Positions 8,267-15,676 of a stretch of DNA of 64,000 nucleotides are shown here, piece after piece (the stretch's first letter is position 1; every line of letters begins with the position of its first letter). The stretch is from positions 1 to 64,000 of the forward strand of contig CACWFV010000001.1 of assembly GCA_902760315.1 (NCBI GenBank), in the 5' to 3' direction. The notes beneath the pieces are model-generated. The model saw only the letters and a program-made list of their open reading frames with translations. It made no database searches and was not told the DNA's origin. Source of the DNA: an uncultured Bacteroidales bacterium (GTDB lineage: Bacteria > Bacteroidota > Bacteroidia > Bacteroidales > Bacteroidaceae). Made by a program: the position numbers and the translations under genes.

Positions 8267-8480
8267 TATAATGCACCACATTTGCACCACTAAACAAAGG
8301 ATCACCTGCATAACCACATGTGAACATCAACACAAACTTCGGATCATCTGAAGAACCAATCTATGAAAATGTGGGTCAGCCGATTTCTTATCATCACTGC
8401 CGTTGCACACCACCAGCTGTTGATTGCCATTGTAGTGGGGACGTTTACACGCGGTTGTGCAGGAGATCCATTTTAAGAGA

Positions 8481-8511
8481 ATAGAAGCCCGACAATTTGT
8501 CGGGCTTCTAT
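8481..8511 (-). terminator. Terminator of the initiator-type tRNA
   Basis: ATAGAAGCCCGACAA (8481-8495) is exactly complementary to TTGTCGGGCTTCTAT (8497-8511), a 15-bp stem five bases past the 3' end of the tRNA, followed on the minus strand by TCTCTTAAAA. Confidence 0.75.
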
Positions 8512-8515
8512 TGAG

Positions 8516-8588
8516 TTGCGGAGGCAGGATTCGAACGTGCGACCTCCAGGTTATGAGCCTGGCGAGCTACCAACTGCTCCACTCCGCG
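8516..8588 (-). tRNA. tRNA-Met (CAT), initiator type
   Basis: A 73-nt cloverleaf on the minus strand: acceptor CGCGGAG/CTCCGCA leaves C1 and A72 unpaired, the hallmark of bacterial initiator tRNA, and the D stem GAGC/GCTC has the purine-11:pyrimidine-24 pair of initiators. The anticodon loop is CTCATAA. Two features are unusual: the anticodon stem is CCAGG/CCTGG, so the third G:C pair of the initiator GGG/CCC set is A:U, and the T stem GCACG/CCTGC has a C:C mismatch. Confidence 0.9.
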
Positions 8589-8611
8589 ATGTGATTTTTC
8601 TTAAGCGGGTG

Positions 8612-8643
8612 CAAAGGTACGACTATTTTTTGAATTATGCAAA
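8612..8643 (-). promoter_or_regulatory. Promoter of the tRNA-Met
   Basis: On the minus strand TTTG (8643-8640) and TACCTTTG (8619-8612) are spaced 20 bases apart, about 24 bases upstream of the tRNA. Confidence 0.8.
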
Positions 8644-8699
8644 TTTTTTGCAGAAAAAACACAAAAAAAAGGTATTCGTACACTTTTGCCCCTATTTTG

Positions 8700-8731
8700 T
8701 TTGGCCATATCAGAACTATTTCCTAAATTTG
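8700..8731 (+). promoter_or_regulatory. Promoter of the TetR-fabG unit
   Basis: TTTG at 8700-8703 and TAAATTTG at 8724-8731 with a 20-base spacer; the TetR start codon is about 54 bases downstream. The leader contains GCACATTGTATTTGCATTGTGC, with GCACA/ATTGTGC-like half sites overlapping the start region, a possible operator. Confidence 0.7.
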
Positions 8732-8784
8732 CACATTGTATTTGCATTGTGCAATTTATGAAAAACTTTGGGAGGAGTAGAACT

Positions 8785-9375
8785 ATGTCCATATCGAAGA
8801 CCCGACAGAAGTTAGTAGATGTAGCCCGTCAGCTGTTTGCAAAGAACGGACTGGAGAATACGACGATGAACGACATAGCCCAAGCTTCAGGCAAGGGCCG
8901 CCGTACGCTGTATACCTATTTTAAGTCGAAAGACGACATCTACTTTGCCGTCATCGAGTCAGAGTTGGAGCGTCTGAGCGACCAACTGGACGAGGTGGCT
9001 GCTAAGCGTATTCCCCCACAGGAGAAAATCATCGAGCTCATCTACATGCACCTGAGCATGATACGTGAGACGGTGGTGCGCAATGGCAATCTGCGTGCCG
9101 AGTTCTTCCGCAACATCTGGATGGTCGAGAAGGTACGCAAGAACTTCGACGATGCCGAGATAGAACTGTTCCGCAAGGTATTCCGCGAGGGCAAGGAAGA
9201 CGGTGAGTTTGACATTGACAACGTAGACTTGGTGGCCGACATCACCCACTACTGTATCAAGGGTCTGGAGGTGCCTTACATTTACGGCCGCATAGCCCAC
9301 GGCATGAAAGAGGAAGACACCAAGCCCCAGGTAGCGAAGATTGTGTACAGTGCACTGGGAAAGCGGAAAATGTAA
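8785..9375 (+). CDS. TetR/AcrR-family transcriptional regulator
   Basis: A 196-residue protein with a TetR N-terminal DNA-binding domain: RQKLVDVARQLFAKNGLENT, then MNDIAQASGKGRRTLYTYF, the helix-turn-helix ending in the family's Y-x-Y/H-F. The C-terminal two thirds are the all-helical ligand and dimer domain. The ATG at 8785 is preceded by GGGAGGAG and is downstream of the promoter; longer starts would lie inside the promoter. It is followed by fabG at 104 bases, an arrangement common in Bacteroidales, so it may sense acyl compounds and control fabG and itself; that is inference. Confidence 0.9.
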   Translation: MSISKTRQKLVDVARQLFAKNGLENTTMNDIAQASGKGRRTLYTYFKSKDDIYFAVIESELERLSDQLDEVAAKRIPPQEKIIELIYMHLSMIRETVVRNGNLRAEFFRNIWMVEKVRKNFDDAEIELFRKVFREGKEDGEFDIDNVDLVADITHYCIKGLEVPYIYGRIAHGMKEEDTKPQVAKIVYSALGKRKM

Positions 9376-9479
9376 GTGACAGCGGGACACCGAGACGCCG
9401 CAAAGCCGGAACAACGGGATGCCGCAAAACAGAATAAACGAATTCATAAAATAACGACAATTAAATTAAGAAAAGAATT

Positions 9480-10217
9480 ATGGGATTATTAGAAGGAAAG
9501 ACAGCGCTGATAACCGGTGCTGCACGTGGTATCGGAAAAGCCATTGCACTGAAGTTTGCCGCTGAAGGCGCCAACATTGCATTCACCGACCTGCAGGTCA
9601 ACGAAGAAACCGAGCAAGAGATAGCCGCTCTGGGCGTAAAGGCCAAGAGCTATGCCTCTAATGCTGCCGACTTCGCCCAGACCGAAGAAGTCGTCAAGGC
9701 CGTAAAGGAAGAGTTTGGCTCTATCGATATTCTGGTTAACAACGCCGGCATCACCAAGGACGGTCTGATGCTGCGCATGACCGAACAGCAGTGGGACGCC
9801 GTCATCGCCGTCAACCTGAAGTCAGCCTTCAACTTTATCCATGCCTGTGTACCCATTATGATGCGTCAGCGTGGTGGCAGCATCATCAACATGGCATCCG
9901 TAGTAGGTGTTCACGGCAATGCAGGCCAGGCCAACTATGCCGCTTCGAAGGCCGGTCTTATCGCACTGGCCAAGAGTATCGGTCAGGAGATGGGTCCCAA
10001 GGGCATCCGTGCCAACGCCATTGCCCCCGGTTTCATTGACACCGCCATGACCCAGGCTCTGCCCGACGACATCCGCAAGGAATGGATTAACAAGATACCC
10101 CTGCGCCGTGGCGGTCAGGTTGACGACATTGCCAACGTCGCCACCTTCCTAGCCAGCGACATGTCCAGCTACGTCAGTGGTCAGGTCATTCAGGTTGATG
10201 GTGGCATGAACATGTAA
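9480..10217 (+). CDS. fabG: 3-oxoacyl-[acyl-carrier-protein] reductase
   Basis: A 245-residue classical short-chain dehydrogenase. TGAARGIGKAIA near residue 12 binds NADP(H), NNAG is near residue 86, and the catalytic Ser-Tyr-Lys set is visible as NMASVVG, then NYAASKAGL. RANAIAPGFIDTAMT and VIQVDGGMNM at the C-terminus are FabG-type. It reduces 3-ketoacyl-ACP to 3-hydroxyacyl-ACP in fatty acid elongation. Cytoplasmic; probably co-transcribed with the TetR gene before it and the membrane protein gene seven bases after it. Confidence 0.93.
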   Translation: MGLLEGKTALITGAARGIGKAIALKFAAEGANIAFTDLQVNEETEQEIAALGVKAKSYASNAADFAQTEEVVKAVKEEFGSIDILVNNAGITKDGLMLRMTEQQWDAVIAVNLKSAFNFIHACVPIMMRQRGGSIINMASVVGVHGNAGQANYAASKAGLIALAKSIGQEMGPKGIRANAIAPGFIDTAMTQALPDDIRKEWINKIPLRRGGQVDDIANVATFLASDMSSYVSGQVIQVDGGMNM

Positions 10218-10224
10218 GAAACAG

Positions 10225-11055
10225 ATGATGATGGACGAAGAGAAACATTTGCATGACGAGTGGTTGCGGAAGCGCCATAAGACGTGGCAGTGGACGCTCG
10301 TCGTTGCCGCCCTGCTGGGTGCTGCTGTGCTCTATCTCGTCCAGTACAAGCAGCAGAACGCCCTGTTGCAAGCTCGTGCCGACCGCGAACAGGTGGCTCA
10401 ATGGAAAGCCATCAGTGTCGGCCGTGTCGATTTCGATATGTGTCCTACAGAGCAAGGTTCAGACAGTTATGTCATGCGCCTTGTCTCTGCGGACCGCTAT
10501 AAAACCTATAAGCTGACAGACCTGAAACGCCAGGCGCTGGCCGATACCGCCCAGTATACATCGCTGCGCCAGACCTATGACACCATCAACGCCATGGACT
10601 TCGAGCAAATCCACGAAGTGGCTTTGCAGGATCTGGACGACCAGGTAGGCAGCAAGAGATTGTGGAGCGTGCTAATCTATGCCTATATGGTCTATCTGCT
10701 GGTGCTGATACCTATTTATATTATTACAGGCTATCCCCGCGGATACACCATTGAGCGCCGCCAGCGCAGTCGCAGTCTGCTGAACCTGTTTCGCAAGGCC
10801 GGCATGTCCACAGCCATGTTCTTGCTGGGAGCAGGTGTAGCTACTACATTACTGCCCGACTATGTGGCCCGCAGCACCACTGCCGACGGTCAGATTACGG
10901 AGCATGGCGAGCGCAAGTGGTTCAGTGGTATCCTCATCATCGTGCGTATCGTGCTAATTATCATTGGTGCCGTCTTGCTGTGTCTGGTAGCCAGCATTGT
11001 GATGACCGTCGAGAGCATTGGCGGACTGAAAGACCTATTTAAGAAATGCGAGTAG
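10225..11055 (+). CDS. Uncharacterised membrane protein with four predicted helices
   Basis: A 276-residue protein. Hydrophobic segments lie near residues 22-41 (WTLVVAALLGAAVLYLV), 151-171 (VLIYAYMVYLLVLIPIYII), 195-212 (TAMFLLGAGVATTLL) and 237-262 (ILIIVRIVLIIIGAVLLCLV). A soluble stretch of about 100 residues after the first helix would face the periplasm. No family recognised. Three consecutive ATGs (10225, 10228, 10231) make the exact start uncertain. Its last bases overlap the ATG at 11046 of the interrupted pseudouridine synthase gene, which suggests translational coupling before the prophage arrived. Confidence 0.75.
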   Translation: MMMDEEKHLHDEWLRKRHKTWQWTLVVAALLGAAVLYLVQYKQQNALLQARADREQVAQWKAISVGRVDFDMCPTEQGSDSYVMRLVSADRYKTYKLTDLKRQALADTAQYTSLRQTYDTINAMDFEQIHEVALQDLDDQVGSKRLWSVLIYAYMVYLLVLIPIYIITGYPRGYTIERRQRSRSLLNLFRKAGMSTAMFLLGAGVATTLLPDYVARSTTADGQITEHGERKWFSGILIIVRIVLIIIGAVLLCLVASIVMTVESIGGLKDLFKKCE

Positions 11056-11075
11056 TCTACGAGGACAACCGTTTC
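11046..11075 (+). pseudogene. 5' end of a probable RluA-type pseudouridine synthase, cut by the prophage
   Basis: The ATG at 11046 overlaps the stop of the preceding gene and opens with MRVVYEDNRF, the N-terminal phrase (V-x-Y-E-D-N) with which many RluA-family pseudouridine synthases of Bacteroidales begin, normally followed by a stretch such as IIxVNK. Here the frame continues as KICKSLIFTHN, which does not fit the family, and the integrase gene begins 150 bases on. I infer that the phage integrated at about codon 10. The rest of the gene should lie past the right end of the window. Confidence 0.45.
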
Positions 11076-11083
11076 AAAATTTG

Positions 11084-11127
11084 CAAGTCGCTGATTTTCA
11101 CGCATAACGCTGATTTTCAGCGACTTG
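11084..11127. repeat. Hairpin and direct repeat at the prophage left end, attL candidate region
   Basis: CAAGTCGCTGA (11084-11094) pairs with TCAGCGACTTG (11117-11127), and CGCTGATTTTCA occurs directly repeated at 11089-11100 and 11108-11119. It lies right after the point where the host reading frame is lost. It may be integrase arm-site DNA, the attachment core, or a terminator for the upstream operon; the core cannot be fixed without the right end. Confidence 0.5.
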
Positions 11128-11229
11128 TCAAATTAGACCAAAAACGACACAACCTGCAAAACTATTGTCGGAGAGTTGTCGGAAGGCCTAAGACGAACCG
11201 TTTTGTTGTCGGAAAAAATATGGTTGTGT

Positions 11230-12459
11230 ATGAAATTGAAAGCGACTATCCTACCAGCTAAGGTGCTCATCAACGGCACCCATCGAATCCGTATTGCCAT
11301 GTCCCACCGTGGCAGTACCCGTTACTTTATGACACGCTTCACTGTTCCCTCTCCGAAGAACGTCATGGGCGGTCAGGTCATTGGTGTCCCCAACTCCAGC
11401 TATATGAACCAGCAGCTTCTCTTGAAGATGACTCAGATATATAAGGCGTATGACGAACTGGAGGACACAGACTACCTGACCTGTTCACAGCTGCTTGAGC
11501 AGATCGAGGCCAAGCTAAGGGGTGGCGAACCGAAAAAGTTGCTTGATGTGATAGATGAGTTCGTGGCCTACAAGAAGAACTCGGCTTCGCCAGGAACCAT
11601 GAGAATCATCAAATTCGCCATGAAGGTATTCAGGAAGTTCTTCGATGACAGATTCTTCCTAAAGAACCTCAATGCGCAAGTGCTGTATGACTTCCGTGAC
11701 TTCATGACCAGTGACGGACAGAACCCTTCAACCCAGCGTATATACTTCCAGATATTCCGAGAGATTGTGAACTACGCCTGCAGGCATAAGTACGTGGAGT
11801 ATGAGGTCTATCCCTTCCGTGACTTCGACGGACCTAAGTCCTTATCCCGTAACGTGGCCGTCTCTATAGAAGAGCTGCGAACCATCAGAGACAAGAAATT
11901 CACAGGTAAGTTTGCAGCCCAGCTGGATTTCGTGAGAGACCTTTTCATGCTGTCGTTCTACCTCTGCGGCATGAACCTCGTAGATGTACTACAGATGGAC
12001 TACTCTGGCGAATACCTTCATTTCCTCAGACAGAAAACCAAGAGCAGAAGGCCGGACGATATGGCCACAGAGTTCACCATCCAGCCAGAGGCACGGGATA
12101 TCCTCAACCGAATATATAAGGACGGGAAGTTTCTCTTCAACGGGAAGCCCAAGTCATTCGTCGGCTACAACTCTTTCCTGAACCGCTTCCTGCCTGATGT
12201 CGCCGAACAGTGCGGTATCAAACACAGATTCATATACTACTCAGCAAGAAAGACCTTCACCCAGATTGCCAATGAGCTGATGATAAAAGACAGCATCATC
12301 GAGTTCTGTATAGGCGACGCTGTTAGCAATGACCGCAAGGTGATTGGCTCCTACATCAAGGTAAACAAAAGGATGGCTGATGCAGCCATCCGTAAGGTGT
12401 TCAATGCAGTTGCGTCCACAAAGACGATGGACGAACTGGTAGAAGAGTATGGGCTATAG
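11230..12459 (+). CDS. Tyrosine recombinase (phage integrase)
   Basis: A 409-residue integrase with an N-terminal arm-binding part, a SAM-like core-binding part (about residues 100-200) and a C-terminal catalytic domain. The catalytic Tyr is at about residue 375 (GSYIKVN), and the second Arg at residue 340 in SARKTFTQIA. The box I arginine is not apparent: that region reads LCGMNLVDVL. The usual H-x-x-R is ARK, and LGH is replaced by IGD. This divergent active site resembles a Bacteroidetes subgroup. The start at 11230 (MKLKATILP) is chosen because the longer frame adds no family sequence. It is the only recognised rightward phage gene and ends 6 bases inside the convergent gene at 12454. Confidence 0.9.
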   Translation: MKLKATILPAKVLINGTHRIRIAMSHRGSTRYFMTRFTVPSPKNVMGGQVIGVPNSSYMNQQLLLKMTQIYKAYDELEDTDYLTCSQLLEQIEAKLRGGEPKKLLDVIDEFVAYKKNSASPGTMRIIKFAMKVFRKFFDDRFFLKNLNAQVLYDFRDFMTSDGQNPSTQRIYFQIFREIVNYACRHKYVEYEVYPFRDFDGPKSLSRNVAVSIEELRTIRDKKFTGKFAAQLDFVRDLFMLSFYLCGMNLVDVLQMDYSGEYLHFLRQKTKSRRPDDMATEFTIQPEARDILNRIYKDGKFLFNGKPKSFVGYNSFLNRFLPDVAEQCGIKHRFIYYSARKTFTQIANELMIKDSIIEFCIGDAVSNDRKVIGSYIKVNKRMADAAIRKVFNAVASTKTMDELVEEYGL

Positions 12460-12726
12460 CAGTAGCCAGACTGCCGCTATACAGATTACCAGCACAATCA
12501 GGACTATCCACCATCTACTTCGTTTCCGCTTAAATCTCATATCTAATTCCTCTTGCGAATACGGGCCGATGGCCTTCCCTAACTCTGCCATGCTATCAGA
12601 AGCCATCTGTAATGATTCTGCTGTCGCCGACATGGAACGTCCTATCTGGGACAGGCACTCACTCGCTTTGCGTAAGGCTTCCGTCATAGATGCGTCATTT
12701 GCCTGTTTCATTATTCTGTTCCTCAT
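12454..12726 (-). CDS. Small phage protein with C-terminal membrane anchor
   Basis: A 90-residue protein (85 if started at 12711). A helical, Ser/Ala-rich N-terminal part is followed by RFKRKRSRWW and a single hydrophobic segment, IVLIVLVICIAAVWLLL, at the very C-terminus. It overlaps the end of the preceding minus-strand gene and, convergently, the integrase stop. Both candidate starts have a ribosome site: GGAG before 12726 and GAGGAAC before 12711. Function unknown. Confidence 0.65.
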   Translation of the reverse strand: MRNRIMKQANDASMTEALRKASECLSQIGRSMSATAESLQMASDSMAELGKAIGPYSQEELDMRFKRKRSRWWIVLIVLVICIAAVWLLL

Positions 12727-13081
12727 TATCTCCGACTAATTCCTTCTTTCTGGCCAGCAGCTCTTCGAGCTTTCTCTGGTGGTACGAAATATCCCTGTCG
12801 ATGCTCAACTTGTCGTATTCCTCCAGCAAGGCTTTGTTGATGTGGATTTCCTCGATATCCATGCGAAGCTCGACATATCCATTCTCACCGAGTCCTTGCG
12901 GCTCATTGAGGAATACCGTGTGCTTGCCAAATTTGACCTCTACCCAGTTGACGCGGTTATCCGTGATACTGCGATTGATTCTGTTAATCGTGTACTCGCC
13001 ATTGTAGAGCAAGTCCAACAGTTTCTCCTTCAAGGCGTCCAGAACTTCTTGGACTGCCTGTACTTTCTGATTCTCTGCCAT
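12695..13081 (-). CDS. Phage protein of unknown function (128 residues)
   Basis: Not recognised. Two predicted helices at the N-terminus (VQEVLDALKEKLLDLLYN), a central beta-rich part, and a charged coiled-coil-like C-terminus (YHQRKLEELLARKKELV). It is in the leftmost minus-strand gene string and its 3' end overlaps the start of the next gene, a sign of translational coupling. Confidence 0.65.
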   Translation of the reverse strand: MAENQKVQAVQEVLDALKEKLLDLLYNGEYTINRINRSITDNRVNWVEVKFGKHTVFLNEPQGLGENGYVELRMDIEEIHINKALLEEYDKLSIDRDISYHQRKLEELLARKKELVGDNEEQNNETGK

Positions 13082-13097
13082 AATCTTTTCTATTTAG

Positions 13098-13556
13098 TTA
13101 ATGATTCTTTCCTCTTGATATCTTCTGTTGGCGACGCTTGGCCTTTTTCTTCTTAGCCATGTTCCTTGCCTCTTGCTGATGGCTACGCCCCTTAGAACTG
13201 CTGCATATATTTACCAATGGTGGAACAGGCTTATCTTCCAGAGCGACATCTTTCAGCTTATCTTTCATTTCCAAAAGTTCATCTTTCGGAAACGGAAACT
13301 GCATGGCATCGCTTACGATACAGATTCCATATTTCTGTTCCAGATTCTTTAGGTGCACAGGCCCCAATACATCATACTGCTCTTTTCCAATTATCACAAA
13401 TGGCCTCTTATTGCGGAGCGTCTCATTATCTATCTGCGGAACATCAACGGCTTCCCTCAACTCTAAGCAGTCTGCTTCTGATGCCAGCAAAGCCTTCGCA
13501 CAAGCGCCTCCTATTCCACCCATACCAAACAGGGCTATTTTATTCTTTCCTGGCAT
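13098..13556 (-). CDS. Phage protein with Rossmann-like glycine loop
   Basis: A 152-residue protein. The N-terminus, IALFGMGGIGGACAKALL, has the G-x-G-x-x-G pattern of a dinucleotide-binding beta-alpha-beta unit. About 30 C-terminal residues are strongly basic (MAKKKKAKRRQQKISRGK) and could bind nucleic acid. The middle contains FVIIGKEQYDVLGPVHL. No family could be named. The gene is too short for a full dehydrogenase domain, so the fold is only a suggestion. Confidence 0.6.
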   Translation of the reverse strand: MPGKNKIALFGMGGIGGACAKALLASEADCLELREAVDVPQIDNETLRNKRPFVIIGKEQYDVLGPVHLKNLEQKYGICIVSDAMQFPFPKDELLEMKDKLKDVALEDKPVPPLVNICSSSKGRSHQQEARNMAKKKKAKRRQQKISRGKNH

Positions 13557-13577
13557 ATTTCTATCTGTTTATTGTTC

Positions 13578-13808
13578 TCATCGTAGTATTTCACTTCTGC
13601 ACCGATTGATACAGGCCTGAAGCCTTGACTTGTATTCCTCTTCCGTGTCGCTCTCATTCGTGCAACAATAGTCGTAAGGAGAATATCTCTCCATCTGGTC
13701 ACTGAGCTTTTCTATCTCAGACACCTTGCGCTTACCATAGGCGGCGACATGGTTTTTGCCACCTTCATACCACTCTTCTGTGAAGAGCCACTTATATCTT
13801 CTGCTCAT
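13578..13808 (-). CDS. Small phage protein, 76 residues
   Basis: Begins MSRRYKWLFTEEW and has a cysteine pair (YDYCC) and a basic C-terminus. The start at 13808 is preceded by AAGAGGT; an upstream in-frame extension to 13892 would read through the end of the preceding gene and adds only arginine-rich shadow sequence. Function unknown. Confidence 0.55.
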   Translation of the reverse strand: MSRRYKWLFTEEWYEGGKNHVAAYGKRKVSEIEKLSDQMERYSPYDYCCTNESDTEEEYKSRLQACINRCRSEILR

Positions 13809-13818
13809 ACCTCTTATA

Positions 13819-14067
13819 TTATAAGTCCAACTTGTAACCGTAATCACGCATGGCATCCTGAACGGCCTGCGGAAGCTCGAAGCAACCGTCATAGCCCTCT
13901 ACAGTGTTGCCCTCCAGTTCGTAGCCCCCACTCATGTAGGTTTCCTCATCGTCTGGGTCTTTCTGATATTCCCAAGACTCATCCTCTGGCCACAGGCAAA
14001 CCCACTCGCCGTTGTCAAACTTGTATTCGTGGCCACCATGCTCTGATTTCTTTTCTATAATCGTCAT
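13819..14067 (-). CDS. Small acidic phage protein, 82 residues
   Basis: Rich in D, E, G, Y and W (for example EWVCLWPEDESWEYQ). The start at 14067 has AAGGAG six bases upstream; an ATG at 14082 overlaps the previous stop but leaves that ribosome site inside the gene. Function unknown. Confidence 0.6.
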   Translation of the reverse strand: MTIIEKKSEHGGHEYKFDNGEWVCLWPEDESWEYQKDPDDEETYMSGGYELEGNTVEGYDGCFELPQAVQDAMRDYGYKLDL

Positions 14068-14078
14068 AGCTGCTCCTT

Positions 14079-14501
14079 TCATTTTCTACCAATCCAAGGA
14101 TTTCTCCCGCTATTGATATCGTCGATAATCTTCTTTTCAATATAGTCGGCTGTTTCCTGAGCCTGCTTGGGACTGTAGTATTTTTCCAGTTCCTCCTTTG
14201 GTACTGCCATTATCATCATCATGCGGTGATTCTCAATGGCGGGATTCCAGTTGGCACCACTCAGCCAGTTCAGATCGTGCACCTCGTTATTCAGGATGAT
14301 GTAGTCCAACACCGAACTTCGCTTGTCGGTGTCGGTACGGTCAATGTTGTACCACTGCCTGATATCCCAGATAGGCGTACTGTGGAACACCATGCGCTTG
14401 CAGTGTTCTGACTCAACAATCACTTCGCCCACCATGAAAGCGAGCTGTATGTATGATTCGGGCGCTATGCCCAGCTGCTGTAGATACTCATGTGTCGTCA
14501 T
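14079..14501 (-). CDS. Phage protein of unknown function (140 residues)
   Basis: Starts MTTHEYLQQLGI. A hydrophobic beta-rich core with two tryptophan-containing stretches (TPIWDIRQWYNID, NWLSGANWNP) and a C-terminal helical part. No family recognised. The stop overlaps the ATG alternative of the next gene, so this string is probably translated as one operon. Confidence 0.6.
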   Translation of the reverse strand: MTTHEYLQQLGIAPESYIQLAFMVGEVIVESEHCKRMVFHSTPIWDIRQWYNIDRTDTDKRSSVLDYIILNNEVHDLNWLSGANWNPAIENHRMMMIMAVPKEELEKYYSPKQAQETADYIEKKIIDDINSGRNPWIGRK

Positions 14502-14519
14502 ATCCTTATCTCCTATTCT

Positions 14520-14711
14520 TTAGTACATCTTCTGAACGTGAACGTTTCGCCCCCAAGAGCTGATGTAGGTAAACCACTTCTCTCTCGGCTCGAAAGCCAG
14601 CTGGGACTTGCTCTTCTTCTCTTCGTAGTAGGCATCGGCCTTCTCCTTGGTATTGAACTTCTTGCGCTCTGTCCTACCAGAACCGCTGTATTGAATCAGT
14701 ATCGTAAACAT
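14520..14711 (-). CDS. Small basic phage protein, 63 residues
   Basis: Starts MFTILIQYSGSGR; contains many K and E with WFTYISSWGRN near the end. A single beta-beta-alpha-like unit is possible. No function assigned. Confidence 0.55.
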   Translation of the reverse strand: MFTILIQYSGSGRTERKKFNTKEKADAYYEEKKSKSQLAFEPREKWFTYISSWGRNVHVQKMY

Positions 14712-14726
14712 ATCCTTGATTATTGT

Positions 14727-14747
14727 GGTGGGGTGGTTAACCCCACC
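14727..14747 (-). other. Intergenic hairpin
   Basis: GGTGGGG (14727-14733) and CCCCACC (14741-14747) can pair with a 7-base loop. There is no T run on the minus strand, so it may protect or attenuate the mRNA between two genes rather than end it. Confidence 0.45.
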
Positions 14748-14756
14748 GTTACCTGG

Positions 14757-15068
14757 TTAGAACTGGATTTCCTCGAAACCGTAGTCGTCTGTGTAATAGA
14801 ACTTGCCGTCCATTTCGATGATGTCTGAGACAGACAGGCTGTGACCCTTGTAGCCTTCCGGCTTCTGGCCGACGTTTAGCAGATGGAAAACGCCTTCGAG
14901 AGTAGCATCTGCATCACCTTTGTCCTCGACTTCACCCTGCCATACGATGGTGTAGTTGTCACGGGTAACTTTCAGACCCATCTTGTGAACCAGGTCTAAG
15001 CCACTGAACATGAGATAATGGGCCTGTGGAGCCTCGTCGTTCACTTGGTAAACTGTAATCTTCTTCAT
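14757..15068 (-). CDS. YodL-domain-like protein
   Basis: A 103-residue protein starting MKKITVYQVND. The C-terminal half carries LEGVFHLLN, GHSLSVSDIIE and YYTDDYGFEEI, the ordered motifs of the YodL-like domain found on phage, plasmid and conjugative elements, where R/H-S-L-S-V-S-D-V-I and a terminal G-F-x-x-I are typical. The biochemical role of the domain is not known to me. It is the first gene after one of the seven repeated early promoters. Confidence 0.7.
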   Translation of the reverse strand: MKKITVYQVNDEAPQAHYLMFSGLDLVHKMGLKVTRDNYTIVWQGEVEDKGDADATLEGVFHLLNVGQKPEGYKGHSLSVSDIIEMDGKFYYTDDYGFEEIQF

Positions 15069-15094
15069 AATTTCTAAGTTTTGAATGTGAGTAC

Positions 15095-15144
15095 TTGTCT
15101 TATTTGCTATTACAAAGATACAAAGAATTTATCAAATATGCAAA
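15095..15144 (-). promoter_or_regulatory. Early promoter/operator cassette 1 of 7
   Basis: On the minus strand: -33 TTTG at 15144-15141, -7 TATCTTTG at 15120-15113, spacer 20. Two related 13-mers, written on the plus strand TTGTCTTATTTGC (15095-15107) and TTATCAAATATGC (15129-15141), start exactly 34 bp apart and flank the -7 box. The cassette probably drives the whole gene string from 15068 down to 12454. Confidence 0.8.
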
Positions 15145-15174
15145 CTTTTGACCAAGTTTTTTCGGGAAATCTGC

Positions 15175-15201
15175 AAAAAAAGTTTGGAGGCCGGAGCCTC
15201 C
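15175..15201 (-). terminator. Rho-independent terminator
   Basis: GGAGGC (15186-15191) and GCCTCC (15196-15201) form a short GC stem, followed on the minus strand by seven T residues. It ends the transcript of 15224-16087 and insulates early cassette 1. Confidence 0.8.
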
Positions 15202-15223
15202 AGAACTATGACACTGCCATTGT

Positions 15224-15655
15224 TTATAAGTTTGATATGTCAATGTCAGATGGTTCCACGACATACTTGTATTCTTTGCGCCCCTCCTGTAGGAAGTCAC
15301 GCCGCTTGTTTGCCTGTTCCTCAGTCTTGAACGACTGAACGAATATCCGCGTGCTGTCGTTCCTGACGAACCATAGGTGCCACGCTTGGTCTTCAGGCTT
15401 CCACATCCCACTATGGTCGGGGTCGAGGATGTAAAGGTAGCCTTTGTTGTCGTACACCTTGCGCCCTCCGTGGTAGGAGTCCTTGAAGTCCTCCCAGCGG
15501 TTCATTGCGTCGTTGAAAACCTTGAAACCTACACGACGCTCAAAACTGGCGTGCTCGTCCATGAACTTGCGGGCCTCGGTGAATGTCATCATGCCGTCGA
15601 AGAGTTGTTCCATCGGGCAGTATCTCGTAATGATGAAATGATGTTTCTGTTCCAT
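15224..15655 (-). CDS. Phage protein of unknown function (143 residues)
   Basis: Starts MEQKHHFIITRY at the ATG 15655; a GTG two codons earlier is the alternative. It has alternating aromatic and charged residues (WHLWFVRNDSTRIFVQSF) that suggest a small beta-sheet domain. No family recognised. It is the second gene after early cassette 2. Confidence 0.6.
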   Translation of the reverse strand: MEQKHHFIITRYCPMEQLFDGMMTFTEARKFMDEHASFERRVGFKVFNDAMNRWEDFKDSYHGGRKVYDNKGYLYILDPDHSGMWKPEDQAWHLWFVRNDSTRIFVQSFKTEEQANKRRDFLQEGRKEYKYVVEPSDIDISNL

Positions 15656-15676
15656 AGTCACTTGTGATAGTTCATT

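Noticed and set aside
8363-8476. 37-codon frame (MKMWVSRFLIITAVA...) between the two tRNA genes
   Set aside because: Slightly hydrophobic, but no promoter, ribosome site or known small-protein pattern.
8217-8515. Old integration scar next to the tRNA genes
   Set aside because: TGCACCAC-type repeats are present, but there is no integrase remnant or duplicated tRNA end to support it.
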